The notes: generated by a model not told the origin, from the letters alone. Positions 1-9,132 are shown, counted from the first letter of the stretch. The stretch is DNA of 64,000 nt from Alteraurantiacibacter aquimixticola (GCF_004965515.1 NZ_SSHH01000001.1:1329004-1393003); one strand, 5' to 3'. Translations and numbers: made by a program.

Positions 1-1
1 C

Positions 2-892
2 ACGTTGGGCGGCTATATCGTCGGGCACCTTGACTGGCAGTGGGTCTTCGTTGCTGCCGCGCCTCTCGCCATTGTCAGCTTGCTACTGGGGCAAGCCTTG
101 CCTGAACCGGAGCCGCAGGATCGCAAAAACGACTGGCTCGGCTCCGTATGGAGTGCGCTGACCATGCTGCTGGTGATCGGCGGCCTGCAGCTCGGCACCC
201 ATGGCTATCCGCCGGTCGGCGTGCTTCTCGCGCTTGCCGGTGTGGTCTCACTGGTCGGACTCGTGCGGAGGGAAAAGGCGAGTCCCGCACCCGTTTTGCC
301 GGTCGATCTACTCTCCAAACCTGTGATTGGCCTGTCCGCATTGGCGGGTATGTCGAGCTTCATCGCCGCTGGATCATTGATGCTTTCACTGCCTTTCCGG
401 CTCGAGGAAGGCATGGGCTACGACCCGCAGACGGTGGGGCTGCTATTGCTGCCTTTCCCGCTCACCATGCTAGTGGTATCCCCGCTTGCGGGCTGGATGA
501 GCGACCGGGTCGCGGCCACCAAGCTGGGCGTCACCGGCATGAGCATCGCCATTATCGGACTGCTGCTGCTCGCCTTCATGCCCGATGATCCGGGCGAGAC
601 GGGCATCGCCCTGCGCCTCGCCTTCACCGCACTGGGCTTCGGCCTGTTCTTCGCCCCCAATACACGCCTGCTGATCGGCCGTGCCCCGCGCGACCGGGCG
701 GCGGCGGCAGGCGGCCTCATGTCCACTTCGCGGCTTTTGGGCCAGACGCTGGCGGCGGTGGCGGTCGGCATATTACTCGCGGGCGGTCTCGGCATGGGAC
801 CGGTGCCGATGTTTGTATCCTGCGCGCTTGCTGCAGTGGCGGCACTGTGCAGCCTGACGCGATATCAGTTCAGGGCGAGCAAGGCGGGTTAG
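2..892 (+). CDS. MFS drug exporter, DHA2-like (5' end outside window)
   Basis: This is the C-terminal part of a major facilitator superfamily transporter; the reading frame is open to the left edge, so the true start lies outside. The first visible residues (LGGYIVGHLDWQWVF) match antiporter motif C at the end of TM5, and roughly nine hydrophobic segments follow. That count fits a 14-TM DHA2 (EmrB/QacA-like) proton-driven exporter of the inner membrane better than a 12-TM one. The substrate cannot be told from the sequence. The stop codon overlaps the stop of the convergent era gene by 4 bp (889-892), so there is no room for a terminator between them. Confidence 0.85.
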   Translation, partial: TLGGYIVGHLDWQWVFVAAAPLAIVSLLLGQALPEPEPQDRKNDWLGSVWSALTMLLVIGGLQLGTHGYPPVGVLLALAGVVSLVGLVRREKASPAPVLPVDLLSKPVIGLSALAGMSSFIAAGSLMLSLPFRLEEGMGYDPQTVGLLLLPFPLTMLVVSPLAGWMSDRVAATKLGVTGMSIAIIGLLLLAFMPDDPGETGIALRLAFTALGFGLFFAPNTRLLIGRAPRDRAAAAGGLMSTSRLLGQTLAAVAVGILLAGGLGMGPVPMFVSCALAAVAALCSLTRYQFRASKAG

Positions 893-1779
893 CGCACCCA
901 GTCCAGCCCCATCTCCTCATAGATTTCGCGCTTTTCGGCCCAGTTTTCCTCGACCTTTACATGCAGGAAGAGGTGGACGGGAACGCCGAGGATTTCGGAC
1001 AATTCCTTGCGCGCAGCCTCGCCGATTGCCTTGATGCGGCTGCCGCCCTTGCCGAGAACGATCGACTTCTGGCTGTCGCGTGCGATCACGATCTGCTGGC
1101 GGATTTCGACGCTGCCATCCTTGCGCTGGGTATAGCTCTCGTGCCGCACGGCTGAGTCGTAAGGCAGTTCGTCATGCAGCTGCTGGTAAAGCTGTTCGCG
1201 CGTCACTTCGGCGGCGAGCAACCGCTCTGAAGCGTCCGAGACCTGATCCTCCGGATAATGCCACGGGCCTTCGGGCATCAGGCCTGCCAGGTGATCCTTC
1301 AGTTCGGGCACGCCATCGCCGGTGAGGGCGGAAACGAAGAAGACCTCCGAGAAATCGACTTCGCCGGAGAGTTCCTCGGCGAGGGCGAGCAATGGTTCCT
1401 TGGCGCTGGCATCGACCTTGTTGAGGACGAGGATCTTGCGTTCGGGCCGGTTCTTCAGCGCCTCGATCAGCGGCATCAGCTCATGCCGGCGCTGCTTCAT
1501 CGGGTCGACCACCAGCAGCACTGCATCGGCGGCGGTGGTGCCTTCCCATGCCGCGCTCACCATGGCGCGGTCGAGTCGACGCTTGGGCTCGAAAATGCCG
1601 GGCGTGTCGACAAGGATGATCTGCGTCTTGCCCTGCAGCGCAATGCCCAGCAGGCGCGCGCGCGTGGTCTGCGCCTTGGAACTGGTGATGGCGACTTTCT
1701 GCCCCACCAACTGGTTGACCAGCGTGGACTTGCCCGCATTGGGCGCGCCGATCACCGCGACAAGGCCGCAACTCGTCAT
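889..1779 (-). CDS. era: GTPase Era
   Basis: Era is an essential GTPase that binds 16S rRNA and helps mature the 30S subunit. The 296-residue product has the G1 loop GAPNAGKS at residues 11-18, G3 DTPG, G4 NKVD, and a C-terminal KH RNA-binding domain with the GKGGSRIK loop. The open frame runs upstream to 2052, but the ATG at 1779 gives the normal Era N-terminus (MTSCGLVAVIGAPNAGKST) and has AGGA nine bases upstream. It is the last gene of lepB-rnc-era, 28 bp after rnc, the usual bacterial order. The spacer carrying the ribosome binding site contains CCTTCGTCAAGCTCAGGA, which resembles half of a common proteobacterial intergenic repeat. Confidence 0.96.
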   Translation of the reverse strand: MTSCGLVAVIGAPNAGKSTLVNQLVGQKVAITSSKAQTTRARLLGIALQGKTQIILVDTPGIFEPKRRLDRAMVSAAWEGTTAADAVLLVVDPMKQRRHELMPLIEALKNRPERKILVLNKVDASAKEPLLALAEELSGEVDFSEVFFVSALTGDGVPELKDHLAGLMPEGPWHYPEDQVSDASERLLAAEVTREQLYQQLHDELPYDSAVRHESYTQRKDGSVEIRQQIVIARDSQKSIVLGKGGSRIKAIGEAARKELSEILGVPVHLFLHVKVEENWAEKREIYEEMGLDWVR

Positions 1780-1807
1780 ATCCGATCTTCCTGAGCTTGA
1801 CGAAGGA

Positions 1808-2479
1808 TCACCCGAACTTCTCCATGAACAATTTGGCCGCTTCGGCTTCCGCCTCACGCTTGGAGCCGGACGTGGCTTCAACCTCGCCGACATTATGCAC
1901 GCTAACGCGCACGGTGAAACGCGCGGCGTGGTCAGGCCCCGAGCGGTCCACGACCTTGTATTCAGGCGGGCGACGCTGGTTGCCTGCTGCCCATTCCTGC
2001 AGCGCGCTCTTGGGATGCTTGGCGTGGCCGACATGGCCTTCCACCGCATCATTCCACAGCACGCGGATTACGTCGCGCGTGGCATCGAAACCATTGTCAA
2101 TGAAGCCGGCGCCGAGAAGCGCCTCCATGATATCGCCCAGCACATTGTCGCTGTCATGCGCGCCATCGTCGCGCGCCTGGCGGCCAAGGCGGATATGGTC
2201 GGACGCGCCAATTGACCGGGCCACTTCGGCACAGGCTTGCTTGCTGACCAGCGCGTTCAGCCGCTGCGCCAGCTTGCCTTCGCTGCCATTGTTGCGTGCA
2301 TAGAGCCATTCGGCGATGGCAAGGCCTAGGACGCGGTCGCCGAGGAATTCCAGCCTCTCATAATCGCGCGCATCGCCGGTGGAGCCATGGGTCAGCGCCT
2401 CATGCCACAAATCACCTTGTGTGACAGTGAAACCGAGCCCTTCCAGCCAGTCCCTCGATGCCGGATCGAGCTTGGTCAT
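1808..2479 (-). CDS. rnc: Ribonuclease III
   Basis: This is the double-strand-specific endoribonuclease that processes rRNA precursors and structured mRNAs. The 223-residue product has the RNase III signature ERLEFLGDRVLGL at residues 41-53, with acidic metal ligands Glu44 and Asp48. A second acidic pair lies in GDIMEALLGA, and a C-terminal double-stranded RNA-binding domain ends in EAEAEAAKLFMEKFG. The chosen ATG at 2479 overlaps the lepB stop as ATGA, which implies translational coupling. The open frame extends 20 codons further into lepB, but that extension lacks family similarity. The neighbours lepB upstream and era downstream are the classical partners. Confidence 0.96.
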   Translation of the reverse strand: MTKLDPASRDWLEGLGFTVTQGDLWHEALTHGSTGDARDYERLEFLGDRVLGLAIAEWLYARNNGSEGKLAQRLNALVSKQACAEVARSIGASDHIRLGRQARDDGAHDSDNVLGDIMEALLGAGFIDNGFDATRDVIRVLWNDAVEGHVGHAKHPKSALQEWAAGNQRRPPEYKVVDRSGPDHAARFTVRVSVHNVGEVEATSGSKREAEAEAAKLFMEKFG

Positions 2480-3318
2480 ATGCCGCGGAACATCCGGCTC
2501 CAGCGTGCGGCGGTAAACCAGGTCCATGGCTTGACCCATTCGGCATTGCCGTCCGTGCTGAAATACATGAGGCTCGCTTTGGCAACGACGTTGTCGACCG
2601 GCACCAGGCCGATGCCGCGCCCGGCTTCGGCGGGAAAGCGGCTGTCGAGCGAGTTGTCGCGATTGTCGCCCATCAGGAACAGGTGGCCCTCGGGCACGAC
2701 CACGGGCGCGGTCACGTCCTGCGGTTCGAGCCCGAAATCGAGGATGTTGTAGGACACGCCATTGGGCAGCGTTTCGCGGAATTGCGGGTAGCGGCAGACG
2801 AAAGTGCCATCGTCCTCGCGCGCGGCGAAACGGGCATAGCGGCAGCGGCCATCGGGGCGGATGGGCAGCACGAAATCCTCCACCTGCTCGAAGCCGACCG
2901 GCTGTTCGTTGATGTGCAGCACGCCGTTGACCAACTGGATCGTGTCGCCCGGCACGCCGACCACGCGCTTGATATAGTCGCTGCCGTCGATCGGATGCTC
3001 GAAGATCACGATGTCGCCGGGATCAGGCGTATCGGCCAGGATGCGGCTTTCAGGCAGCAGCGGGGCGTTGAAGGGCAGCGAGCGGTAGGAATAGCCATAG
3101 GGCCATTTGGCGGCGAACAGGTAATCGCCCACCAGCAGGCGCGGCATCATGCTTTCGCTGGGAATATTGAAGCTGGTGAAGAAGAAGCTGCGGAAGATCA
3201 GCACGATGATCACCAGCTTCACGCAGAACCACGCGAAGCTGCCGAGGCTTTCCTTGTTCTCTTCCTTCGCCGCCGGCGCGCTTTCAGCCGGCTCGATCTC
3301 GCGGATGTTCTCGTTCAT
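2476..3318 (-). CDS. lepB: Signal peptidase I
   Basis: Signal peptidase I removes signal peptides from Sec- and Tat-exported proteins at the periplasmic face of the inner membrane. The 280-residue product has one N-terminal membrane anchor at about residues 29-48 and the box B motif IPSESMMPRL with nucleophile Ser56. The general base is Lys117 in DYIKRVVGVPGD, and box E is GDNRDNSLDSR at 217-227. The ATG at 3318 is chosen because it gives the usual short cytoplasmic tail before the anchor; the frame is open upstream to 3543, but that overlaps divergent pgi. It is the first gene of lepB-rnc-era and is transcribed away from pgi across about 110 bp. Confidence 0.95.
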   Translation of the reverse strand: MNENIREIEPAESAPAAKEENKESLGSFAWFCVKLVIIVLIFRSFFFTSFNIPSESMMPRLLVGDYLFAAKWPYGYSYRSLPFNAPLLPESRILADTPDPGDIVIFEHPIDGSDYIKRVVGVPGDTIQLVNGVLHINEQPVGFEQVEDFVLPIRPDGRCRYARFAAREDDGTFVCRYPQFRETLPNGVSYNILDFGLEPQDVTAPVVVPEGHLFLMGDNRDNSLDSRFPAEAGRGIGLVPVDNVVAKASLMYFSTDGNAEWVKPWTWFTAARWSRMFRGI

Positions 3319-3428
3319 GGGCGCGGTCTTGTTGCCGGGGAGGGGCAACGTCAAGAAAAATGCCCATTGCCCCCTTGCTTTGATCGACCAAGCGCATACC
3401 CCATGGGGCGAAACCCGAACCATGGAGC

Positions 3429-4967
3429 ATGTCCTTGTCCGATCCGCGCGCGCCCGTCTGGAAGAAGCTGTCCCTGCATCGCGATCCGCCTTTGCTGGAG
3501 CTGTTCGCCGATGATCCGCAGCGGGTGGAAAAACTCTCGACAAGGGTGGAGCTGGATGAGGGCGGCATCCTGTTCGACTGGTCGAAGACCCACCTGACCG
3601 ATCTCTATCTCGACGAGTTCGAGGAGCTGGCCGAGGCGAGCCAGTTCGATGAGATGCGCCGCAAGCTCTTTGCGGGCGAGGTGGTCAATCCCACCGAGGG
3701 CCGCGCCGCTGAACATTCCGCCCTGCGCGGCGTGGGCAAGGACAGTTCGGTTGAGGAAGCCGAAGCCCTGCGCGCCCGCATGCAGCTGCTGGTCGAGGCC
3801 ATTCACGAAGGCGCGCTGGGAGAGGTGAAACACCTGATCCATATCGGCATTGGCGGCAGTGCGCTCGGTCCGGCGCTGGCGGTGGATGCGCTGTCCCGCG
3901 ACCTTTCGCTGGTGGACGTGCATGTGGTTTCGAACATCGACGGTGTCGCGCTGGAAGCGGCCTTTGCCGCCTGCGATCCGGCGACCACGATGATCGCGGT
4001 TGCCTCCAAGACCTTCACCACGATCGAGACCATGACCAATGCGCAAAGCGCGCTGAAATGGCTGGCGCAGAACGGCGTATCCGATCCCTCGGGACGTGTG
4101 GTCGCGCTCACAGCCGCGCCGGAAAAGGCGGTGGAATGGGGCGTGGACGAAACGCGCATCCTGCCTTTCTCCGAAAGCGTAGGCGGGCGTTATTCGCTCT
4201 GGTCCAGCATCGGCTTTCCCATTGCCGTCGCCATCGGGTGGGAGGATTTCGAGCTGATGCTGCAGGGCGCGGCGACAATGGACGCACATTTCCGCGACAC
4301 GGAGGGGCGCGACAATGTCTGCCTGCGCGCCGCCTTTGCCGACCAGCTCTACACCCGACTGCGCGGCTGCGAGACGCGCGCAGTGTTCTGCTATGACGAA
4401 CGCCTTGGCCTGCTGCCTGATTACCTCCAGCAGCTGGAGATGGAATCGAACGGCAAGCGCGTGACTGCCGAGGGAGAACCGGTCGATTTCCCCACCGCTC
4501 CGATCACCTGGGGCGGGGTGGGCACCGATGCGCAGCATGCGGTGTTCCAGCTGCTCCACCAGGGCACGCATCTGGTGCCGGTGGATTTCATCGCCAGCAT
4601 CGCGCCGGGCGACGAGCTTGACCCCGCGCATCACCAGATCCTGCTGACCAATTGCTTCGCGCAAGGCGCGGCGCTGATGGCGGGCGGGAATATGAGCGCG
4701 GATGGAAAGGACCCGGCGCGCGCTTTCCCGGGCGATCGCCCCTCGGCCACCATCCTGTGCGACGATCTTGATTCTGAGACTCTGGGTGCGCTTATCGCCT
4801 TCCACGAGCACCGCACCTTCGCCAATGCCGTGCTGATGGGCATCAATGCTTTCGATCAGTTCGGCGTGGAGCTGGGCAAGAAGATGGCCAAGGATATCGA
4901 GGGCGGCGAGGCGAGCTTCGATGCCAGTACCGAGGCGCTGCTGAAGGCTGCCGGCCTGTCCGAGTAG
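3429..4967 (+). CDS. pgi: Glucose-6-phosphate isomerase
   Basis: The enzyme interconverts glucose 6-phosphate and fructose 6-phosphate in the cytoplasm, linking glycolysis or gluconeogenesis with sugar-phosphate branches. The 512-residue length is normal. Both family signatures are visible: SVGGRYSLWSSIG in the middle and GINAFDQFGVELGKK near the C-terminus. The phosphate-binding segment SKTFTTIETMTNA is also present. The start ATG has GGAG very close upstream, so translation initiation may be modest. It stands alone, divergent from lepB. A very long antisense frame across the gene is a codon-bias artefact. Confidence 0.97.
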   Translation: MSLSDPRAPVWKKLSLHRDPPLLELFADDPQRVEKLSTRVELDEGGILFDWSKTHLTDLYLDEFEELAEASQFDEMRRKLFAGEVVNPTEGRAAEHSALRGVGKDSSVEEAEALRARMQLLVEAIHEGALGEVKHLIHIGIGGSALGPALAVDALSRDLSLVDVHVVSNIDGVALEAAFAACDPATTMIAVASKTFTTIETMTNAQSALKWLAQNGVSDPSGRVVALTAAPEKAVEWGVDETRILPFSESVGGRYSLWSSIGFPIAVAIGWEDFELMLQGAATMDAHFRDTEGRDNVCLRAAFADQLYTRLRGCETRAVFCYDERLGLLPDYLQQLEMESNGKRVTAEGEPVDFPTAPITWGGVGTDAQHAVFQLLHQGTHLVPVDFIASIAPGDELDPAHHQILLTNCFAQGAALMAGGNMSADGKDPARAFPGDRPSATILCDDLDSETLGALIAFHEHRTFANAVLMGINAFDQFGVELGKKMAKDIEGGEASFDASTEALLKAAGLSE

Positions 4968-5060
4968 CCGCCCCGGTCTTCCTACCGGCGTATTTACCTT
5001 CTCGCGACGGGCAAATCTTAACCACCAGAGATTAGCCTTTCCCGCTCATTCACCAGAACA

Positions 5061-6113
5061 ATGAGCAGGAATACGGGGGCGCACAGGCCGATGATCAGGA
5101 CCAAGACCGCGCTCGTCGTGGGCCCTGGCGCTGCCGGGGAAATCGATCTTCCCGATGCGCGTGAGATGCTCGGCCGGACAGTGCAGGCGCTCGATTTCCG
5201 CCGCCTCGGCAGCGATCTCGAAACCGACGATATGAAGACGCTGGCGGCGCGGATCGAGGCCTATGCCATCGAGACGAAGGTCAAGCATCACGAGCTGATG
5301 GAGGCTGCGGAAAAAGTGCGCACCGCCGCGCGCATTGCCGATTCGATCGACCTCGTGCTCGAACAGCTCGCGCATGACCCGCATGCCAGCTCCGTCATCA
5401 AGCTCGCCATTGCGACCTTCACCTTGCAGGCGGAGAGCCGCTGCTCGCTGCAGGCCGAGCCGATGGTGGAGGGTGACTTGCCGTTGCGCGGGAGCGAAAA
5501 CTGGCTGTTCCAGGTCGGACGGATAATCACCAATGGTGTGCCGCGCGATGAAGCTGCCCGCTGCCTCGAGAACCTGGTGATCGTCAGTTTCAACCGCGAC
5601 CGCTCGCTCGAACATTTCCTGCCGCATATGATCGGCATGGCTTTCGGCATGACGCTGGTGGAGGCGCGCGAGCTGGTTTCCGAAAGGCTCAACATCACCC
5701 ACCCGCTGGGCGTTGCTGGCCACCTGCCCTGGGCAACCGGCAAGGGCGGCGTCGAGTGGGGCGAAACCGAACCTTCGGATCTGAAGCAACTGGTCGCGAG
5801 CATCGATTCCGCTTCCGAACGCAAGGAGCACAAGGAATATCTGGCGGGCCTGCGCCAGACCATCGCGGCATCGCCGCGCATCGTTTTCCTCGGCTTCGAT
5901 TTCCATCCGCAAGATGTCGAATTCCTGTTCGACCAGCCTCTTGAGCGCCAGCCCGACGTGTTGGGTACCGCCTGTGCGATGAGCGAGGCGATGGAGGATG
6001 CGATCACGCGCATGCTGCAGGATCGCGCGGCTTTGCGCCCCGATCGCCTCGGGCTGCTCGACATGCGCTGTTTCGAGCTGCTGCGCGAATTCAACCTGTT
6101 TCTGGAAAGCTGA
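5061..6113 (+). CDS. Probable solitary SIR2-like (NAD-binding fold) protein
   Basis: I do not recognise a named family, but the order of motifs resembles bacterial SIR2-like proteins. An N-terminal Rossmann-type loop (ALVVGPGAAGEIDLP, residues 17-31) sits where these proteins carry GAGAS. VIVSFNRDRSLEHFL (173-187) matches the TFNYDRSLE segment and retains the candidate catalytic Asn178. ITHPLGVAGHLPW (212-224) matches the segment with catalytic His214, and RIVFLGFDFHPQDVEFL (273-289) matches the C-terminal nucleotide-binding strand. The 36-residue Asn-His spacing is close to that in known SIR2 NADases. No sensor, membrane or effector domain is fused. An alternative start at 5091 would place the glycine loop near the N-terminus, as in relatives. 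Its neighbours, pgi and gor, are housekeeping genes. The family call rests on motif reading only. Confidence 0.5.
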   Translation: MSRNTGAHRPMIRTKTALVVGPGAAGEIDLPDAREMLGRTVQALDFRRLGSDLETDDMKTLAARIEAYAIETKVKHHELMEAAEKVRTAARIADSIDLVLEQLAHDPHASSVIKLAIATFTLQAESRCSLQAEPMVEGDLPLRGSENWLFQVGRIITNGVPRDEAARCLENLVIVSFNRDRSLEHFLPHMIGMAFGMTLVEARELVSERLNITHPLGVAGHLPWATGKGGVEWGETEPSDLKQLVASIDSASERKEHKEYLAGLRQTIAASPRIVFLGFDFHPQDVEFLFDQPLERQPDVLGTACAMSEAMEDAITRMLQDRAALRPDRLGLLDMRCFELLREFNLFLES

Positions 6114-6216
6114 TTAGCACGGCGCGGTAAGCGCTCGCGGTTGGCAAGCGTATGCACTGCCGCCATATGGCGCAGGCATTCCATTGCCACTCATCCAACA
6201 GGAACGGGCCAGCTTC

Positions 6217-7563
6217 ATGTCAGACTTCGACTACGACCTCTTCGTAATGGGTGCCGGATCGGGCGGCGTGCGTGCGGCGCGCATCTCCGCCAGCCACGGC
6301 GCGAAAGTGGCCGTGGCTGAGGAGCATCGCGTCGGCGGCACCTGCGTGATCCGCGGCTGCGTGCCCAAGAAGATGCTCGTCTACGGCTCCATGTTCGCCG
6401 AGGAGCTGGGCCATGCGGAGAATTATGGCTGGGATATCGAGGGCAAGAGCTTCGACTGGAAGCGTTTGCGCGACTTCGTGAACAATGATGTCGACCGGCT
6501 CGAGGGACTCTACGAAAAGACGCTCCAGAGCCATGAGGTGGACCTGTTCGCCGAACGCGCCAGCATTGCCGGGCCGAACACGGTGAAGCTCGCCTCGGGA
6601 CGCGAGGTGACGGCGAAGAAGATCCTGATTGCCGTGGGCGCTTGGCCCGCCATGCCCGATTTCCCCGGAGTGGAGCACTGCATCAGCTCCAACGAGGTCT
6701 TCCACCTGGAAGAGAAGCCCAACTGCCTGATGGTGGTCGGCGGCGGCTATATCGCGATGGAATTCGCCGGTATTTTCAATGCGCTGGGTAGCGAAGTGAC
6801 GGTGGTCAATCGCACCGACCGCATCCTCAGGAGCTACGATGAGCAGATCGTCGACCGCATGCTGCATATCGCCATGGGGCGGGGCATCAACTTCAAGATG
6901 CACTCGAAGATTGCGAAGGTCGAGAAGACCGATGATGGATGCCTGCTGGTCGACCTTGGAGACAGCAATCCGCTCCGCGTAAACCAGGTGCTGATCGCCA
7001 CCGGCCGCAAGCCGAAGACAGACGGGCTGGGGCTTGAGAACGCCGGCGTCGCAATGGACGAGAAAGGCGCGATCAAGGTCGACGAATACAACCGCACGTC
7101 ATGCCAGAGCATCTATGCCGTGGGTGACGTGACCGACCGTGTGCAGTTGACGCCGGTCGCCATTCGCGAAGGCCATGCCTTTGCCGACACCGTCTTCGGC
7201 AACAATCCACGCACGGTGGATTACGATCACATCCCCAGCGCCGTCTTCACCCAGCCACCGCTCGCCGGCGTGGGCCTGACCGAGCGTGACGCCAAGAACC
7301 AGTATGGCAATGTGAAGGTCTATTCCTCCGACTTCCGGCCGATGAAGAACATGTTCAACCCGCATGCGGAGCGCGGCCACTACAAGATGATTGTCGATGA
7401 GGCTTCGGAGAAGATCCTCGGCATCCACATGATCGGGCCGGAATCGCCGGAAATCCTGCAGGTGGCCGCTGTGGCCGTGAAGGCCGGGCTGACCAAGCAG
7501 GCCTTCGATGACACGATGGCGCTGCATCCCAGCATGGCGGAGGAACTGGTGCTGCTGAAGTAG
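6217..7563 (+). CDS. gor: Glutathione-disulfide reductase
   Basis: This cytoplasmic FAD enzyme reduces glutathione disulfide with NADPH and maintains the thiol pool. The 448-residue product starts with the FAD-binding motif GAGSGG. The redox-active disulfide is Cys43/Cys48 in GGTCVIRGCVPKK, which is typical of glutathione rather than lipoamide reductases. A second dinucleotide-binding motif (VVGGGYIAMEFAG) and the GDVTDRVQLTPVA segment follow, and the catalytic HPSMAEE near the C-terminus includes His437. The ATG at 6217 is preferred over an in-frame TTG at 6184 because it begins the normal family N-terminus and has AGGAA about 12 bases upstream. Confidence 0.93.
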   Translation: MSDFDYDLFVMGAGSGGVRAARISASHGAKVAVAEEHRVGGTCVIRGCVPKKMLVYGSMFAEELGHAENYGWDIEGKSFDWKRLRDFVNNDVDRLEGLYEKTLQSHEVDLFAERASIAGPNTVKLASGREVTAKKILIAVGAWPAMPDFPGVEHCISSNEVFHLEEKPNCLMVVGGGYIAMEFAGIFNALGSEVTVVNRTDRILRSYDEQIVDRMLHIAMGRGINFKMHSKIAKVEKTDDGCLLVDLGDSNPLRVNQVLIATGRKPKTDGLGLENAGVAMDEKGAIKVDEYNRTSCQSIYAVGDVTDRVQLTPVAIREGHAFADTVFGNNPRTVDYDHIPSAVFTQPPLAGVGLTERDAKNQYGNVKVYSSDFRPMKNMFNPHAERGHYKMIVDEASEKILGIHMIGPESPEILQVAAVAVKAGLTKQAFDDTMALHPSMAEELVLLK

Positions 7564-7576
7564 CGCCGCCAAGGCG

Positions 7577-8026
7577 ATGGCCAATCCGCAGCTCTTCACC
7601 ATCGGCTACCAGCAGGCGACGCAGCCGGGGCTGATCGCCTTGCTGCAGGAGCATGGGATTACACTGCTCGCCGATGTCAGGGCGCGGGCGCAGTCGCGCA
7701 AGCCGGGCTTTTCGAAGAGCAACCTTGCTGCCTCATTGGCGGAGGAGGGCATCGCCTATCGCCATTTCCGCGACCTTGGCACGCCGCCGGAGGGCAGGGC
7801 GGCTGCACGGCGCGGCGATCGGGAAACCTTGCGCGAAGTCTATTCCGGCCAGCTCGAACTGCCCGAGGCGCTGGCCGCAATGGCTGAGCTGCGCGCACTG
7901 GCGCTGGAGCGGGTCACCTGCCTGCTATGCTATTGCCGCGAGGCGGAGAAATGCCACCGCCACCTGCTGGTGGAAGCGGCCTTCGATGATTTCGCGGTGA
8001 CGGACCTGCAGCCCGCTATCGCCTAA
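7577..8026 (+). CDS. DUF488 family protein
   Basis: This 149-residue protein belongs to the DUF488 family. It opens with FTIGYQQ, continues with the ADVRARAQSRKPGFSK segment, and ends with the conserved cysteine motif LLCYCREAEKCHRHLL. The biochemical function of the family is not established. The cysteine/histidine cluster could bind a metal or be redox-active, but that is inference. It begins 13 bp after gor, so co-transcription is likely. Its stop overlaps the stop of the convergent aroB gene by 4 bp. Confidence 0.8.
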   Translation: MANPQLFTIGYQQATQPGLIALLQEHGITLLADVRARAQSRKPGFSKSNLAASLAEEGIAYRHFRDLGTPPEGRAAARRGDRETLREVYSGQLELPEALAAMAELRALALERVTCLLCYCREAEKCHRHLLVEAAFDDFAVTDLQPAIA

Positions 8027-9132
8027 TGCGCCTGTAGCTGCTCGCCGAGGAAGGTGGAGACATCGCTTAGCTCTACCTGCTTGTCGACAAATGCCTCTCC
8101 GATGTCCCGCAGCAGGATGAAGGGCAGGGTGCCCGCATCCATCTTCTTGTCATGCAGCATATGCGCGGCGAGCGCATCGCCCGAGCAATTGAGGCCCAGC
8201 GCGGCAATTTCACTCGGCAGGCCCGCACTTGAGATTGCTGCAGTAACACGTGCGGCATCATCTTGTGAAATATAAGCTTTTCGCGCCGAATAGCGGGCAG
8301 AAAGGACCATCCCCAGCGCCACGCCTTCGCCATGCAGCAAGCGGTCGGAAAAGCCCGTCTGCGCCTCCAGCGCATGGCCGAATGTGTGGCCGAGGTTGAG
8401 CAGGGCGCGCGTGCCGGTGGTCTCGCGCTCGTCCTCGGCGACGATGCGTGCCTTGGCCTTGACGCTTTCGGTCACGGCATATTCCTGCGCCTCGCGGTCG
8501 CCCGCCATCACCTTCGCGCCGTTATCCTCGCACCAGTCGAAGAAGGCGCGATCGCCGAGGATGCCGTATTTGATCACCTCGGCGTAACCGGCCCCTAGCT
8601 CACGTTGAGGCAGGGTCGAGAGGGTGTCCAGGTCGGCCAAGACGAGGCTGGGCTGGTGGAAAGCGCCAACAAGGTTCTTGCCCGCACTGGTATTGATCGC
8701 GGTCTTCCCGCCAACCGAGCTGTCGACCTGCGCCAGCAAAGTTGTCGGCAGCTGGATGAAGCCGCAGCCGCGTTTCAGGATCGCTGCAGCAAAGCCGGTG
8801 AGGTCTCCGATCACGCCGCCGCCCAATGCCAGGATATGATCGCCGCGTTCGACCTCTTCGGCGAGCAGCCAGTCCATCACGCGTTCGAGCACGGCCCAGC
8901 TCTTGCTGCCTTCGCCGGGATCGAGGACGAGGAAACGCGGCTCGTGCCCGGCGGCCTCCAGCGATTTCGCCACCGGCTCCTGCCAGTGCTTCGCCACATT
9001 GGCATCGGTGATCACCGGCACGCGCTTCTTGCGCAGCAGCGGCCCGCACTGGTTGGCGACGTCGGCCAGCAATCCGCCATCGACGCGCACTTCATAGGAG
9101 CGTCCGGCCAGTTCGACGCGGGTTACAGACAT
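8023..9132 (-). CDS. aroB: 3-dehydroquinate synthase
   Basis: AroB converts DAHP to 3-dehydroquinate, the second step of the shikimate pathway, using NAD and a divalent metal. The 369-residue product contains GGGVIGDLTGFAAAILKRG and the segment QVDSSVGGKTAIN. Metal-ligand histidines occur in LNLGHTFGHALE and in LHGEGVALGM. The gene overlaps the end of aroK by 10 bp, and aroK-aroB is a widely conserved operon, so the two are probably translated in coupled fashion. Confidence 0.96.
   Translation of the reverse strand: MSVTRVELAGRSYEVRVDGGLLADVANQCGPLLRKKRVPVITDANVAKHWQEPVAKSLEAAGHEPRFLVLDPGEGSKSWAVLERVMDWLLAEEVERGDHILALGGGVIGDLTGFAAAILKRGCGFIQLPTTLLAQVDSSVGGKTAINTSAGKNLVGAFHQPSLVLADLDTLSTLPQRELGAGYAEVIKYGILGDRAFFDWCEDNGAKVMAGDREAQEYAVTESVKAKARIVAEDERETTGTRALLNLGHTFGHALEAQTGFSDRLLHGEGVALGMVLSARYSARKAYISQDDAARVTAAISSAGLPSEIAALGLNCSGDALAAHMLHDKKMDAGTLPFILLRDIGEAFVDKQVELSDVSTFLGEQLQAH

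Noticed and set aside
3351..4811. A 486-codon minus-strand frame opposite pgi
   Set aside because: Same codon-bias artefact; pgi carries both family signatures on the plus strand.
5061..8026. A defence island around the SIR2-like protein
   Set aside because: Its neighbours are pgi, glutathione reductase, DUF488 and aro genes; no nuclease, helicase, toxin or phage gene is near.
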